The notes beneath the pieces are model-generated. The model saw only the letters and a program-made list of their open reading frames with translations, was not told where the DNA came from and ran no database searches. Made by a program: the position numbers and the translations under genes. Below, piece by piece: positions 34,811 to 43,454 of a stretch of 64,000 bases of DNA. The stretch's first letter is position 1. Each line of letters starts with the position of its first letter. The DNA is from Sphingomonas naphthae. Its GTDB lineage: Bacteria; Pseudomonadota; Alphaproteobacteria; Sphingomonadales; Sphingomonadaceae. Where the stretch lies: assembly GCF_028607085.1 (NCBI RefSeq), contig NZ_CP117411.1, positions 3,038,001 through 3,102,000 of the forward strand. Direction: 5' to 3'.

Positions 34811-36199
34811 ATGTGTGTTTCGCGACGCGATTTCCTGCGCCTCGGCGGCGCGGCGGCGGCCTTCGCGGCCACCAACACCCTGTTCCAGACCGCCTCGCTG
34901 GCGGCCGCCAACGGCTCCTACCGGGCGATGGTCGGCGTGTTCCTGTTCGGCGGCGCCGACAATTGGAACATGATCGTGCCGACCGACACGCGCTATGCGG
35001 CCTATGCCGCCAATCGCGGATCGACCCTGGCGCTGCCGCAGGCTTCGCTCACCCCTCTCGCGGGCCAGCCCTTCGGCCTCCACCCCAGCTTTGCCCCGCT
35101 GGCGACGGCGTGGAACGAGGGTGCGCTGTCGGCGGTGCTGAACGTCGGCTCGCTCCACCAGCCGCTGACCAAGGCGCAATATCAGGCGAGCAGCACCGCG
35201 CGCCCGCTCAACCTGATGAGCCATTCGGACCAGCAGGCGCAATGGCAGGGCCTGCGCACCCGCGAGACCAACAGCGACGGCTATATGGGCCGGATGAACG
35301 ATCGCGAGGCGATCCTCGCCGTTCCCAATTTGATGTCGATCGCCGGCGCCAATCTCGCGCTGATCGGCCGCTCGTCCTCGCCGCTCATCCTGCCGTCCGC
35401 CGGCACGATCTCGCGCAACGGCTATAACGCGGCCTCCACGGACGCGGCGGTGATCGCGCGCCAGTCGGCGCTGGCGGCCTTCGGGGACGGCTCCGGCATG
35501 GGCACCGCGACCGACCTGTCGGCCAAGGCGATGGGATCGGCCTATAATCAGGCCGCGACCGCCAACACCATCATCGGCGCGACCACCTCGTCAGTCGATC
35601 AATATTTCAGGAACCCGACGACGGGCGCCGCGCTCACCAGCGACGTTTCGCGCCAGCTGCTCCGCGTCGCCCGCATGATCGAGGCGCGCGGCACGCTCGG
35701 CCATGGCCGCCAGACCTTCTTCGTCAGCCAGGGCGGCTACGACAATCACAGCGATCAGGTGTCGGGCAACAACACCACCGGCACGCAGGCCAATCTCTAC
35801 GCCGATCTCGCGATGGCGCTGGCGGGCTTCTACGCCGCCATGAAGTCGCTGGGGATGCAGGAGAATGTGACGGCGTTCACCATGTCGGACTTCGGCCGCA
35901 CCTTCAAGGTGAACGCCTCGCGCGGCACCGATCATGCGTGGGGCAACAACCACCTCGTCCTCGGCGGCGCGGTGAAGGACCGGACGCTGTTCGGCGCCTA
36001 TCCCGACGTGACGCTCGGCGGCACGCAGGACATCGACAGCGCCGCCCTCGGCCGCTGGATCCCGACGACCGCGATGGACGAATATATCGGCGCGATCGCG
36101 AGCTGGTACGGCGTGGCGGCGAGCGACATGCCCTATGTCTTTCCCAACTGGGCGACATGGACGTCGGGCGGGCGCGGCCCGATCGGGCTGTTCGGGTAA
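34811..36199 (+). CDS. DUF1501 family protein with Tat signal
   Basis: 462 residues. Twin-arginine signal SRRDFLRLGGAAAAF, then a sulfatase/alkaline-phosphatase-like core (VGVFLFGGADNWNMIVP, MIEARGTLGHGRQTFFVSQGGYDNHSDQ, FGRTFKVNASRGTDHAWGNNHLVLGG) with Asp/His residues that could bind metal. Exported folded. Pairs of DUF1800 and DUF1501 are widespread but of unknown role. The location directly after the secretion cluster makes it a candidate secreted or surface system (inference). Confidence 0.9.
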   Translation: MCVSRRDFLRLGGAAAAFAATNTLFQTASLAAANGSYRAMVGVFLFGGADNWNMIVPTDTRYAAYAANRGSTLALPQASLTPLAGQPFGLHPSFAPLATAWNEGALSAVLNVGSLHQPLTKAQYQASSTARPLNLMSHSDQQAQWQGLRTRETNSDGYMGRMNDREAILAVPNLMSIAGANLALIGRSSSPLILPSAGTISRNGYNAASTDAAVIARQSALAAFGDGSGMGTATDLSAKAMGSAYNQAATANTIIGATTSSVDQYFRNPTTGAALTSDVSRQLLRVARMIEARGTLGHGRQTFFVSQGGYDNHSDQVSGNNTTGTQANLYADLAMALAGFYAAMKSLGMQENVTAFTMSDFGRTFKVNASRGTDHAWGNNHLVLGGAVKDRTLFGAYPDVTLGGTQDIDSAALGRWIPTTAMDEYIGAIASWYGVAASDMPYVFPNWATWTSGGRGPIGLFG

Positions 36200-36203
36200 A
36201 TTG

Positions 36204-36333
36204 AAAATCCTCCCCTGCAAGGGGAGGTGGCATGTCGCAGACATGACGGAGGGGTATCGCGCTATCGAGAGCGGGACACCCCTCCACCACCGCCTTCGGC
36301 GGCGGTCCCCCTCCCCTTGCAGGGGAGGATTTT
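36204..36333. repeat. Composite inverted repeat (CCTCCCC type)
   Basis: Perfect outer arms of at least 24 bases, beginning AAAATCCTCCCCTGCAAGG on the left, with inner short hairpins (CCGCCTTCGGCGG). Fills the convergent gap between the DUF1501 gene and the S9 peptidase gene and touches the peptidase stop codon. Confidence 0.85.
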
Positions 36334-38257
36334 ATTTCCTCACATACTGATCCAGAAACTTCAGATACGCCTCCTGCGCCGTCACGCGGTTCTTGCGGCT
36401 CTGGAAGCCGTGGCCCTCGTCGGGAAACACTACATATTCCACCGGCACCTTGTTGGCGCGGACGGCGGCGACCAGTTCGTCGCTCTCCACCTGCAACACG
36501 CGCGGGTCGTTCTTGCCCTGAATCACCAGCAGCGGCTTGGTGATCCTAGCCGCGTGGAACAGCGGCGAGATCGCGTGGTGGCGCACGCCATCGGTGGCCG
36601 GATCGCCCATTTCGTCGAACAGGGCGATGCGCTCGGCGCCCCACCACGGCGGGATCGATTTCAGGGTGCGCTCCCAATTGGTCACGCCGAAGATGTCTAC
36701 GCCCGCCGCGAACGCATCGGGATGAAAGGTGAGCGCCGCAGCGGTCATGTAGCCGCCGTAGGAGCCGCCCATCACCGCCACCTTGTCCTTGGCCACCCAC
36801 GGCTGCGAGCGGAACCAGGCCCCACCCGCCACGATATCGCGCAGGTCGGCCTCGCCATGATGGCGATCGTCCATGTGGAAGAAGGTCTTGCCGTAGCCGC
36901 TCGACCCGCGATTGTTGGCCGCCAGCACGGCATAGCCATGGTTGACGAGATGCTGGATCGAGGCGCTGTAGCCGCGCCGGCTCTGCCCGCCGGGGCCGCC
37001 GTGGACATAGACGATCGCCGGCACCGGATGCGTCACCGACGCGCCCTTCGGCTTGTAGAGGATGCCCGGCACCTGCACCCCGCCCTCGCCCGCGTAGCGA
37101 ACCACCGTGGCCTCGACGAGATCACTCTCGGCGATGGCCGGGTTGAGCGCATGGGTCAGCCGCCTGGCCTTGCCGGTCGCCACGTCGGCCACGAAGATGT
37201 CCGACGGCGACGTGTCCGACGCGACGGTGAAGGCCAGCATCGTCTCGTCGGCGTTGAAGCGCGGCGCGCCCAGATCGCCGGCGGGAATCCCGGTCAGCTT
37301 GAGCGGCTGGCCGGTCTTGGTGTCGACGATCGTCAGCATCGACGAGGCATCGGCGTTCAGCGCCGACAGGCGGTAGCGGCCCTTGGGCGAATAGAAAGTG
37401 TAGACCACGTCCCAGTCGCCGCGCGTCAGTTCCTTCTTGGCGCCGGAGGCGATGTCATAGGCGATGCCGCGCGCGAACTCGCCATCCTCGTCGCTCAGGA
37501 TGATGAGGCCCTTGGAGTCTGGCGTGAAGTCCGACACGTTATAGGAGACGTCGCCCTTGTGCGGGGTCATCAGCTTCGGCGCGCCGCCCGAAAGGCTGGC
37601 GACATAGACGTCCGAATTCTTGCTGGAGAGCGACTTCACCAGCGCCACGGTCGTCCCGTCCGGCGACACGCCGGAGACGCGGAAGCCGCCGTCGTTCTGG
37701 AAGACGAGCTTCGGCGCCAAGGTCGCGACATCATAAGCGTAGAGATCGAACGCCTTGGGATCGCGCGCATTGCTGGTCAGGTAGAAGGTCTTGCCGTCCG
37801 CCGCCCAGCCGGCGAAATCCGCCTTCAGTTTCTCGCCCGGCGTCAGATCCTTGAGCGTGCCGTCGGCGTCGCGAACATAGATGTGGTTCAGTTCGTTGCC
37901 GCCGCCGTCATGCGTCACCAGCACGCGATCGTCATTCGGGAAGGCGCTGACCGCATAGGTCGCGTCGGTGGTGGAGGCCGTCAGCGGCTTCGGCGCGCCG
38001 CCCGCCAGCGGCAGGGCATAAGCGTTGAACGTGCCGGTCTGATCGGACGAGATCAGCAGCGACTTGCCGTCATGGCTGAAGGCATCCGCCGCGAAGCCGC
38101 CGATACGGTAATTCCTGGTCTCCAGGAATTGGGCCGCCGTATAGGTCTTCACCGGCGCGGTCGCGGCGATCGCCGCCTGCGGCACCATAATGCCCCCGCC
38201 CGTCGCCGCCAGCACCAAAGCCAGGGCCGCCCCCGACACCATCGAAGTCGCGCGCAT
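36332..38257 (-). CDS. S9 family prolyl oligopeptidase-type peptidase
   Basis: 641 residues from the ATG at 38257, with GAGGAGAG nine bases upstream. Signal peptide (AAIAATA, about residue 31). N-terminal beta-propeller with WD40-like PD repeats (DAFSHDGKSLL, GVSPDGTTVAL, DFTPDSKGLII), then an alpha/beta-hydrolase with catalytic Ser499 (GGSYGGYM), Asp in GKNDPRV and His in DEGHGF. Likely a periplasmic dipeptidyl/acylaminoacyl peptidase. Divergent from lnt. Confidence 0.92.
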   Translation of the reverse strand: MRATSMVSGAALALVLAATGGGIMVPQAAIAATAPVKTYTAAQFLETRNYRIGGFAADAFSHDGKSLLISSDQTGTFNAYALPLAGGAPKPLTASTTDATYAVSAFPNDDRVLVTHDGGGNELNHIYVRDADGTLKDLTPGEKLKADFAGWAADGKTFYLTSNARDPKAFDLYAYDVATLAPKLVFQNDGGFRVSGVSPDGTTVALVKSLSSKNSDVYVASLSGGAPKLMTPHKGDVSYNVSDFTPDSKGLIILSDEDGEFARGIAYDIASGAKKELTRGDWDVVYTFYSPKGRYRLSALNADASSMLTIVDTKTGQPLKLTGIPAGDLGAPRFNADETMLAFTVASDTSPSDIFVADVATGKARRLTHALNPAIAESDLVEATVVRYAGEGGVQVPGILYKPKGASVTHPVPAIVYVHGGPGGQSRRGYSASIQHLVNHGYAVLAANNRGSSGYGKTFFHMDDRHHGEADLRDIVAGGAWFRSQPWVAKDKVAVMGGSYGGYMTAAALTFHPDAFAAGVDIFGVTNWERTLKSIPPWWGAERIALFDEMGDPATDGVRHHAISPLFHAARITKPLLVIQGKNDPRVLQVESDELVAAVRANKVPVEYVVFPDEGHGFQSRKNRVTAQEAYLKFLDQYVRK

Positions 38258-38366
38258 CGAATCTCTCCTCTGTCTGCCGTCGCCGACTGAACGCGATTCC
38301 GCCGGTGGACGCAAATTGTTGCTGGTCGGCGTGACGCCGCCACAAATCGCGCCTAAGCCGCGCGCC

Positions 38367-39887
38367 ATGACGCCGTTCGCCGCCGCATTCCTCCTCGGCC
38401 TCGTCTCCGCGCTCGGCTTCGCGCCGGTCGGTGCCTGGCCGGCCACCATCATCTGCTTCGCCCTCTGGGCCTTTCTGCTCGGCGCCGCGCGGGACGTGCG
38501 CGGCGCGCTGAAGCTCGGCTGGGCTTTCGGCGTCGGCCATTTCCTGATCGGGCTCAACTGGATCGCGGAGGCCTTCACCTATCAGGCGGCGATGCCGGGC
38601 TGGCTCGGCTGGGTCGCGGTGCTGCTGCTGTCGCTGTTTCTCGCCATCTACCCTGCCATCGCCGCCGGCATCGCCTGGCGCTACGGGCGCGGCGGCGGCC
38701 ATCGCTTCGCGCTGATGCTGGGCGCCGCCTGGACGTTCGGCGAATGGCTGCGCGCCACCTTGTTCACCGGCTTCGCGTGGAACCCGGTCGCCGCCATCTG
38801 GGCGGGCACGCCGATCGCCTTTCCCGCGCGGCTGATCGGCACCTATGGCCTGTCGGGCCTCACCGTGGCCGCCGCCGCGATGCTGTGGCCGCTGGGGATG
38901 ATGCTGCGCGCGGCGGGCAAGGGCCGCAAGCTGCCGCCCGGCCGCTTCGCCACCACGCTCGCCCCCTACGCCATCGCCTTCGCGCTCATCCTGTCGCTGC
39001 GCGGCCCGCCCCTACCCGCCGACCCGCGCGCGCCTTTGCTCCACATCGTCCAGCCCAATATCGGGCAGGAGGACAAGTGGGACGAGGCCTCGGCCCCGCG
39101 CAATTACGCGCGTCTGGCGGGTCTGACGGGCGAGCCCGGCACGCTGCCCCGGCTGATCCTGTGGCCCGAAGTCGCCGTGCCCGATTTCCTCGAGGAAGAC
39201 GCGCTCGCCCGCATCCGCATCGCCGATCTGATGGGGCCGCGCGATCTGCTCCTCACCGGCGCGCAGTCGCTCCACTACGCGCCCGACGGCACGATCCTGT
39301 CGGCCGGCAACAGCGCCTTCGGCATGACATCGGGCGCGCGGCTGATCGGCAAGTACGATAAGTCGCACCTCGTGCCGTTCGGCGAATATCTGCCGATGCG
39401 GCCGGTGCTGTCGGCGCTCGGCCTGTCGCGCCTCGCCCCCGGCGACATCGATTTCCGCCCCGGCCCCGGCGCGCGCAGCTTCGCTTTGCCCGGCATCGGG
39501 CTGGTCGGCACGCAGATCTGCTACGAGATCATCTTCTCGGGCCACGTCGTCGATCCCGATCGCCGCCCGCGCTTCCTCTACAATCCCTCCAACGATGCGT
39601 GGTTCGGCCGCTTCGGCCCGCCGCAGCATCTGGCGCAGGCGCAGTTGCGCGCGGTGGAGGAAGGGCTGCCGATCGTGCGCGCCACGCCCACCGGCATCTC
39701 CGCCGTGATCGACGCCGATGGCGAGGTGATGGCATCCCTGCCCTGGCACGAGGCCGGCGCGATCGACGCCCGCCTGCCCCCCGCGCGCAAGCCGACGCCC
39801 TTCTCGCAGGGGCACAACTGGCTGGCGCTCGGCTTCGCCGCGCTGATGGCGGCGCTCGCGATTGCCACGGGTCGGCGAGCCCGCTAA
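38367..39887 (+). CDS. lnt: Apolipoprotein N-acyltransferase
   Basis: 506 residues. Several N-terminal membrane helices, then a nitrilase-like periplasmic domain with the triad Glu268 (LWPEVAVP), Lys332 (KYDKSHLVPFGEYLP) and Cys385 (TQICYEIIF), and a C-terminal membrane helix. It adds the third acyl chain to lipoproteins in the inner membrane. Followed by metK after about 100 bases, a common neighbour pair in sphingomonads as far as I recall. Confidence 0.95.
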   Translation: MTPFAAAFLLGLVSALGFAPVGAWPATIICFALWAFLLGAARDVRGALKLGWAFGVGHFLIGLNWIAEAFTYQAAMPGWLGWVAVLLLSLFLAIYPAIAAGIAWRYGRGGGHRFALMLGAAWTFGEWLRATLFTGFAWNPVAAIWAGTPIAFPARLIGTYGLSGLTVAAAAMLWPLGMMLRAAGKGRKLPPGRFATTLAPYAIAFALILSLRGPPLPADPRAPLLHIVQPNIGQEDKWDEASAPRNYARLAGLTGEPGTLPRLILWPEVAVPDFLEEDALARIRIADLMGPRDLLLTGAQSLHYAPDGTILSAGNSAFGMTSGARLIGKYDKSHLVPFGEYLPMRPVLSALGLSRLAPGDIDFRPGPGARSFALPGIGLVGTQICYEIIFSGHVVDPDRRPRFLYNPSNDAWFGRFGPPQHLAQAQLRAVEEGLPIVRATPTGISAVIDADGEVMASLPWHEAGAIDARLPPARKPTPFSQGHNWLALGFAALMAALAIATGRRAR

Positions 39888-39899
39888 AGGCACATATAA

Positions 39900-39923
39900 G
39901 GACATAAGAAATACTTTATGTCC
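39900..39923. promoter_or_regulatory. Palindrome upstream of metK, candidate operator
   Basis: GGACATAA and its exact complement TTATGTCC separated by eight bases, in an AT-rich stretch 70-90 bases before the metK start. A partial third copy (CATATAAGG) lies just upstream. The symmetry suits an ArsR-family SahR-like regulator of the methionine/SAM cycle (from memory, not verified). Confidence 0.45.
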
Positions 39924-39991
39924 GTATTCGGCAAGGTGTGTCAGGGATGCCTTACCGATATCGGGATCAGCGTTCAGGGATTCGATCAGCT

Positions 39992-41191
39992 ATGCGCAGC
40001 AATTATCTCTTCACCTCCGAGAGCGTCTCCGAGGGGCATCCGGACAAGGTTGCCGACCAGATCAGCGACACCGTCGTCGATCTGTTCCTCTCGAAAGACC
40101 CGGAGGCGCGCATCGCCTGCGAGACGCTGACCACCACCAACATGGTCGTGCTGGCCGGCGAAATCCGCTGCAAGGGCGTCTATGAGGATGGCGCCTGGGC
40201 CGAAGGCGCGCTCCAGGAGATCGAGGATGCGGTGCGCAACACCGTGCGCGAGATCGGCTACGAGCAGTCGGGCTTCCACTGGCAGACCTTCACCTTCTCG
40301 AACAACCTGCACGCCCAGTCGGCCCATATCGCGATGGGCGTCGACGAGAGCGGCAACAAGGACGAAGGCGCCGGCGACCAGGGCATCATGTTCGGTTACG
40401 CGACCGACGAGACGCCCGGCCTGATGCCCGCCACGCTCTATTACAGCCACAAGATCCTCGAGCGGATGGCCGCCGACCGCCATTCGGGCGCGGCGCCCTT
40501 CCTGGAGCCCGACGCCAAGAGCCAGGTGACCCTGGCCTATGAGAATGAGAAGCCGGTGCGCGCCACCGCGCTCGTCGTCTCGACCCAGCATGGCGCCGAT
40601 TATTCCAACGAGGCCGGCCAGGCCAAGGTGCGCGACTACGTCAAGGGCGTGTTCGCCGAGATCCTGCCGGACGGCTGGCTGCCGTCGGACGACAAGATCT
40701 ACGTCAACCCGACCGGCCTGTTCGAGATCGGCGGCCCCGATGGCGACGCCGGCGTCACCGGCCGCAAGATCATCGTCGACACCTACGGCGGCGCGGCGCC
40801 GCACGGCGGCGGCGCCTTCTCGGGCAAGGATCCCACCAAGGTCGATCGCTCGGCGGCCTATGTCGCGCGCTACCTCGCCAAGAATGTCGTCGCCGCCGGC
40901 CTGGCCACGCGCTGCACGATCCAGCTGAGCTACGCGATCGGCATCGCCGAGCCGCTGTCGGTCTATGTCGACACGCACGGCACCGGCACCGTGCCCGAAG
41001 CCACGCTGGAGGAGGTTCTGCCGAAGCTGGTGCGCCTGACTCCCAAGGGCATCCGCCAGCACCTCGGCCTCAACAAGCCGATCTACAAGAAGACCGCCGC
41101 CTACGGCCACTTCGGCCGCGATGCCGAGGGTGAGTATTTCCCGTGGGAGCGCACCGACCTGGTCGAGAAGCTCAAGGCCGCCGTCGCCTAA
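39992..41191 (+). CDS. metK: S-adenosylmethionine synthetase
   Basis: 399 residues. Seen are the ATP/methionine site motifs [13 protein letters not shown], the signature [12 protein letters not shown], the P-loop-like [19 protein letters not shown], and late RLTPKGI. It makes S-adenosylmethionine from methionine and ATP. The ATG at 39992 gives the normal N-terminus; the ribosome site is weak. An upstream palindrome suggests control by the SAM cycle. Ends before a repeat and a bidirectional terminator. Confidence 0.96.
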   Translation: MRSNYLFTSESVSEGHPDKVADQISDTVVDLFLSKDPEARIACETLTTTNMVVLAGEIRCKGVYEDGAWAEGALQEIEDAVRNTVREIGYEQSGFHWQTFTFSNNLHAQSAHIAMGVDESGNKDEGAGDQGIMFGYATDETPGLMPATLYYSHKILERMAADRHSGAAPFLEPDAKSQVTLAYENEKPVRATALVVSTQHGADYSNEAGQAKVRDYVKGVFAEILPDGWLPSDDKIYVNPTGLFEIGGPDGDAGVTGRKIIVDTYGGAAPHGGGAFSGKDPTKVDRSAAYVARYLAKNVVAAGLATRCTIQLSYAIGIAEPLSVYVDTHGTGTVPEATLEEVLPKLVRLTPKGIRQHLGLNKPIYKKTAAYGHFGRDAEGEYFPWERTDLVEKLKAAVA

Positions 41192-41195
41192 TTCG

Positions 41196-41276
41196 GCATT
41201 GCGGGCGTCCAGCGAAGCAATCCAGCCTCTCCACCGGGACTGGATTGCTTCGGTGCTCCGCACCTCGCAACGACGA
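41196..41276. repeat. Inverted repeat (GAAGCAATCCAG type)
   Basis: Arms CGAAGCAATCCAG (41213-41225) and complement (41240-41252), with weaker outer pairing (CATTGCGGGCG / CTCGCAACGA). Degenerate copy of the perfect element at 58113-58199. Confidence 0.75.
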
Positions 41277-41301
41277 TTTTCGATCTCTTCACGCCAAAGA
41301 A

Positions 41302-41336
41302 AAGGGCGCCGCTCCATCACTGGAACGGCGCCCTTT
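41302..41336. terminator. Bidirectional terminator between metK and mucR
   Basis: AAGGGCGCCG and CGGCGCCCTT arms with A-run on the left and TTTTT on the right, in the gap between the convergent metK and mucR genes; inner bases extend the stem with one mismatch. Confidence 0.85.
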
Positions 41337-41359
41337 TTCTTGGCGCTTGATCGGGAGGA

Positions 41360-41836
41360 TCAGGCCTCCGGGGTCGCCTTGCGGCGGCCACGGCGCTTCG
41401 GCGCCTCGACGGCGGCGTCCTCGACGACCGGATCGGCGGCGCGCTTGCGGCCGAGGCCGATCGAATGGGCCAGCTCGCGGCGCTTGGCGGCATAGTTCGG
41501 CGCGACCATCGGATAATCGGCCGGCAGGTTCCACTTGGCGCGATAATCTTCCGGCGACATGCCGTAATTGGTGCGCAGGTAGCGCTTCAGCATGGTCAGC
41601 TTCTTACCGTCCTCCAGGCAGACGATATAGTCGGGCTTGACCGACGAGCGGACCGGAACGGCCGGCTTCAACTCGACCGCCGTCTCGATCGGCGTGGTGC
41701 CGAGCGACTGGAGCGAGGCGAAGACCTTCTCGATCAGCTGCGGCACGTCGCTTACGGACACGCTGTTGTTGGAAACATGGGCCGCGACGATGTCGGCGGT
41801 AAGCGTCAGAAGATCGGAGCCGGTCTGCTCGGTCAT
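41360..41836 (-). CDS. MucR/Ros family transcriptional regulator
   Basis: 158 residues. The central domain contains Cys73 and Asp76 in YIVCLEDGKKL, followed by KRYLRTNYGMSPEDYRAKWNLP and MVAPNYAAKRRELAHSIGLGRK, the MucR/Ros C-terminal fold; a basic tail follows (KRRGRRK). At the two positions that are His in Ros (C-x2-C/D-x9-H-x3-H) this protein has Tyr86 and Asn90, so a zinc ion is probably not bound. MucR proteins are H-NS-like regulators of motility, exopolysaccharide and their own gene; the upstream region is AT-rich. Confidence 0.9.
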   Translation of the reverse strand: MTEQTGSDLLTLTADIVAAHVSNNSVSVSDVPQLIEKVFASLQSLGTTPIETAVELKPAVPVRSSVKPDYIVCLEDGKKLTMLKRYLRTNYGMSPEDYRAKWNLPADYPMVAPNYAAKRRELAHSIGLGRKRAADPVVEDAAVEAPKRRGRRKATPEA

Positions 41837-42260
41837 TGGGGGGGTGCCTCCCGGTTGGAATGAAGGATGCGCCGCCGTTAGCCCGAAAATCTGTTCCGTA
41901 AAAGCATCAATTTCTTGTTGGCCACCAGATGGACCGAAATAAACAGGATTTCACCGCATCGTTTGCCATCGAACTGATTTGGCACTTTGGGAACTGGCGG
42001 AAAAAATGCCGAAATTCTCGGCGCAAGACCTGTCCGAGCCAGAGACGAAAGAGGAATCAAAACCCAAGTTAACCATTTTCATCAACCAGATTCGAAAACT
42101 GGCGAGTTTCGTATCGACGGGCTTGCCGCACCGTCCGGGATTGGCCTTTCGGACGAGAAACTGGTATAGGGACTCGCATCGCCGCCGAGGGGGATCAACC
42201 GAAGCATGCGACGACGGGACGCCGCGTAAAAGGCGCCCGCTTCATGCCGGGAGAGCCGTC
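41837..42260. other. AT-richer region upstream of mucR
   Basis: 424 bases with many A and T runs (GGAAAAAATGCCGAAATTC, TTAACCATTTTCATC), unlike the rest of the window. Probably the mucR promoter with MucR self-binding sites, plus the promoter of the small gene at 42261. Short open frames here lack ribosome sites and coding character. Confidence 0.5.
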
Positions 42261-42446
42261 ATGACCTTAACCGCAGACCGTGATTATTACTTACGACGCG
42301 CGCAGGAATGTCGTGACAAGGCCAGCGCCGCCCAGGATCCCGCCGTGCGATCGGTGCACCACGACATGGCGTTGCGCTACGAGGCCGCCGCCTTCAGCGA
42401 CGAGCCGCCACCGCTCTTCCCCAGCCGCTCGGCTCACGCCGTATAG
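42261..42446 (+). CDS. Small conserved-type hypothetical protein
   Basis: 61 residues, ATG with GGGAGAG eight bases upstream. Sequence pattern YYLRRAQECRDKASAAQDPAVRSVHHDMALRYE is a helical unit seen in many short alphaproteobacterial proteins of unknown function (from memory). No membrane segment. Its end overlaps the end of the convergent epimerase gene by 13 bases. Confidence 0.65.
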   Translation: MTLTADRDYYLRRAQECRDKASAAQDPAVRSVHHDMALRYEAAAFSDEPPPLFPSRSAHAV

Positions 42447-43435
42447 GTGCGATACCAGTCAACGAAGCGCGGGATGCCGACAGCGATCGGCGTGGTCGGC
42501 GCATAGCCCGTGTCGCGCTGGATCGCGGAGATATCCGCATAGGTCGCGGGCACGTCGCCCGGCTGCATCGGGCGATAATCCTTGATCGCCTCGCGCCCGC
42601 ACGCCCGCTCGATCATGGCGATGAAGTCGCCCAATTCCTCGGCGCGGTTGTTGCCGATATTGTAGAGCCGGTGCGGCGCGCGGCTGCCCCCGGCCTTTTC
42701 CGCGCCATCGTCGGCCGGCGGATGGTCCAGCGCGGCGACGATCCCGGCGACGATGTCGTCGATATAGGTGAAGTCGCGCCGCATCTTCCCCTCGTTGAAC
42801 ACCCTGATCGGCTCGCCCTTCAGGATGGCGGCTGTGAACAGCCACGGCGCCATGTCGGGCCGCCCCCACGGGCCATAGACCGTGAAGAAGCGCAGCCCCG
42901 TCTGCGGCAGGCGGTAGAGATGCGCGTAGGTCTCGCTCATCAATTCGTCCGATCGCTTGGTCGCGGCATAGAGCGAGACGGGATTGTCGACCCGGTCCTC
43001 CACCCGGAACGGCAAGGAGGCATTCGCGCCATAGACCGACGAGGAGGAGGCATAGACCAGATGCCGCACCTTCAACGCGCGCCCCACTTCCAGCAGATTG
43101 ACGTGGCCGACGAGGTTCGAGCGCACATAGGCGCGCGGATTTTCGAGCGAGTAGCGCACCCCCGCCTGCGCGCCGAGATGGACGATCCGGTCGATCACCT
43201 CGCCCGCCAGCGCCGCCTCCAGCGCGGCCTCGTCGGCGAAATCGAGCTGGTGGAAGGCGAAGGCGTCGGCGGCCTCGGGCAGTTCCCGAATCCACGCCAG
43301 CCGGTCATGCTTCAGCCGCACCGGATAATAAGCGTCGAGGCTGTCCACGCCGACCACCCGTTCGCCGCGCGCCAGCAGGTGGCGGCAGACATGCGCGCCG
43401 ATGAACCCCGCCGCACCCGTCACCACTATCGCCAC
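42434..43435 (-). CDS. NAD-dependent epimerase, UDP-glucuronate 4-epimerase type
   Basis: 333 residues. Extended short-chain dehydrogenase fold: GAAGFIGAHV for NAD, YASSSSVYG, catalytic YAATK, and RFFTVYGPWGRPDMA, a signature of the LpsL/CapI group that makes UDP-galacturonate from UDP-glucuronate for lipopolysaccharide or capsule. No other polysaccharide gene is adjacent. The AEC transporter gene lies 19 bases upstream on the same strand. Confidence 0.9.
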   Translation of the reverse strand: MAIVVTGAAGFIGAHVCRHLLARGERVVGVDSLDAYYPVRLKHDRLAWIRELPEAADAFAFHQLDFADEAALEAALAGEVIDRIVHLGAQAGVRYSLENPRAYVRSNLVGHVNLLEVGRALKVRHLVYASSSSVYGANASLPFRVEDRVDNPVSLYAATKRSDELMSETYAHLYRLPQTGLRFFTVYGPWGRPDMAPWLFTAAILKGEPIRVFNEGKMRRDFTYIDDIVAGIVAALDHPPADDGAEKAGGSRAPHRLYNIGNNRAEELGDFIAMIERACGREAIKDYRPMQPGDVPATYADISAIQRDTGYAPTTPIAVGIPRFVDWYRTYTA

Positions 43436-43454
43436 GCCCGCCTCCCTGTCCGTC

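Noticed and set aside
36227-38290. A 687-codon plus-strand frame opposite the S9 peptidase gene
   Set aside because: The peptidase has a full catalytic triad and signal peptide; the opposite frame starts inside a repeat and has no features.
39888-39991. SAM riboswitch before metK
   Set aside because: The leader is only about 100 bases, and apart from one simple palindrome I cannot fit a SAM-I, SAM-II or SAM/SAH core.
41979-42260. Longer N-terminal extension of the small protein at 42261
   Set aside because: The upstream frame is in an AT-richer regulatory region, lacks a ribosome site, and the ATG at 42261 has a good one.
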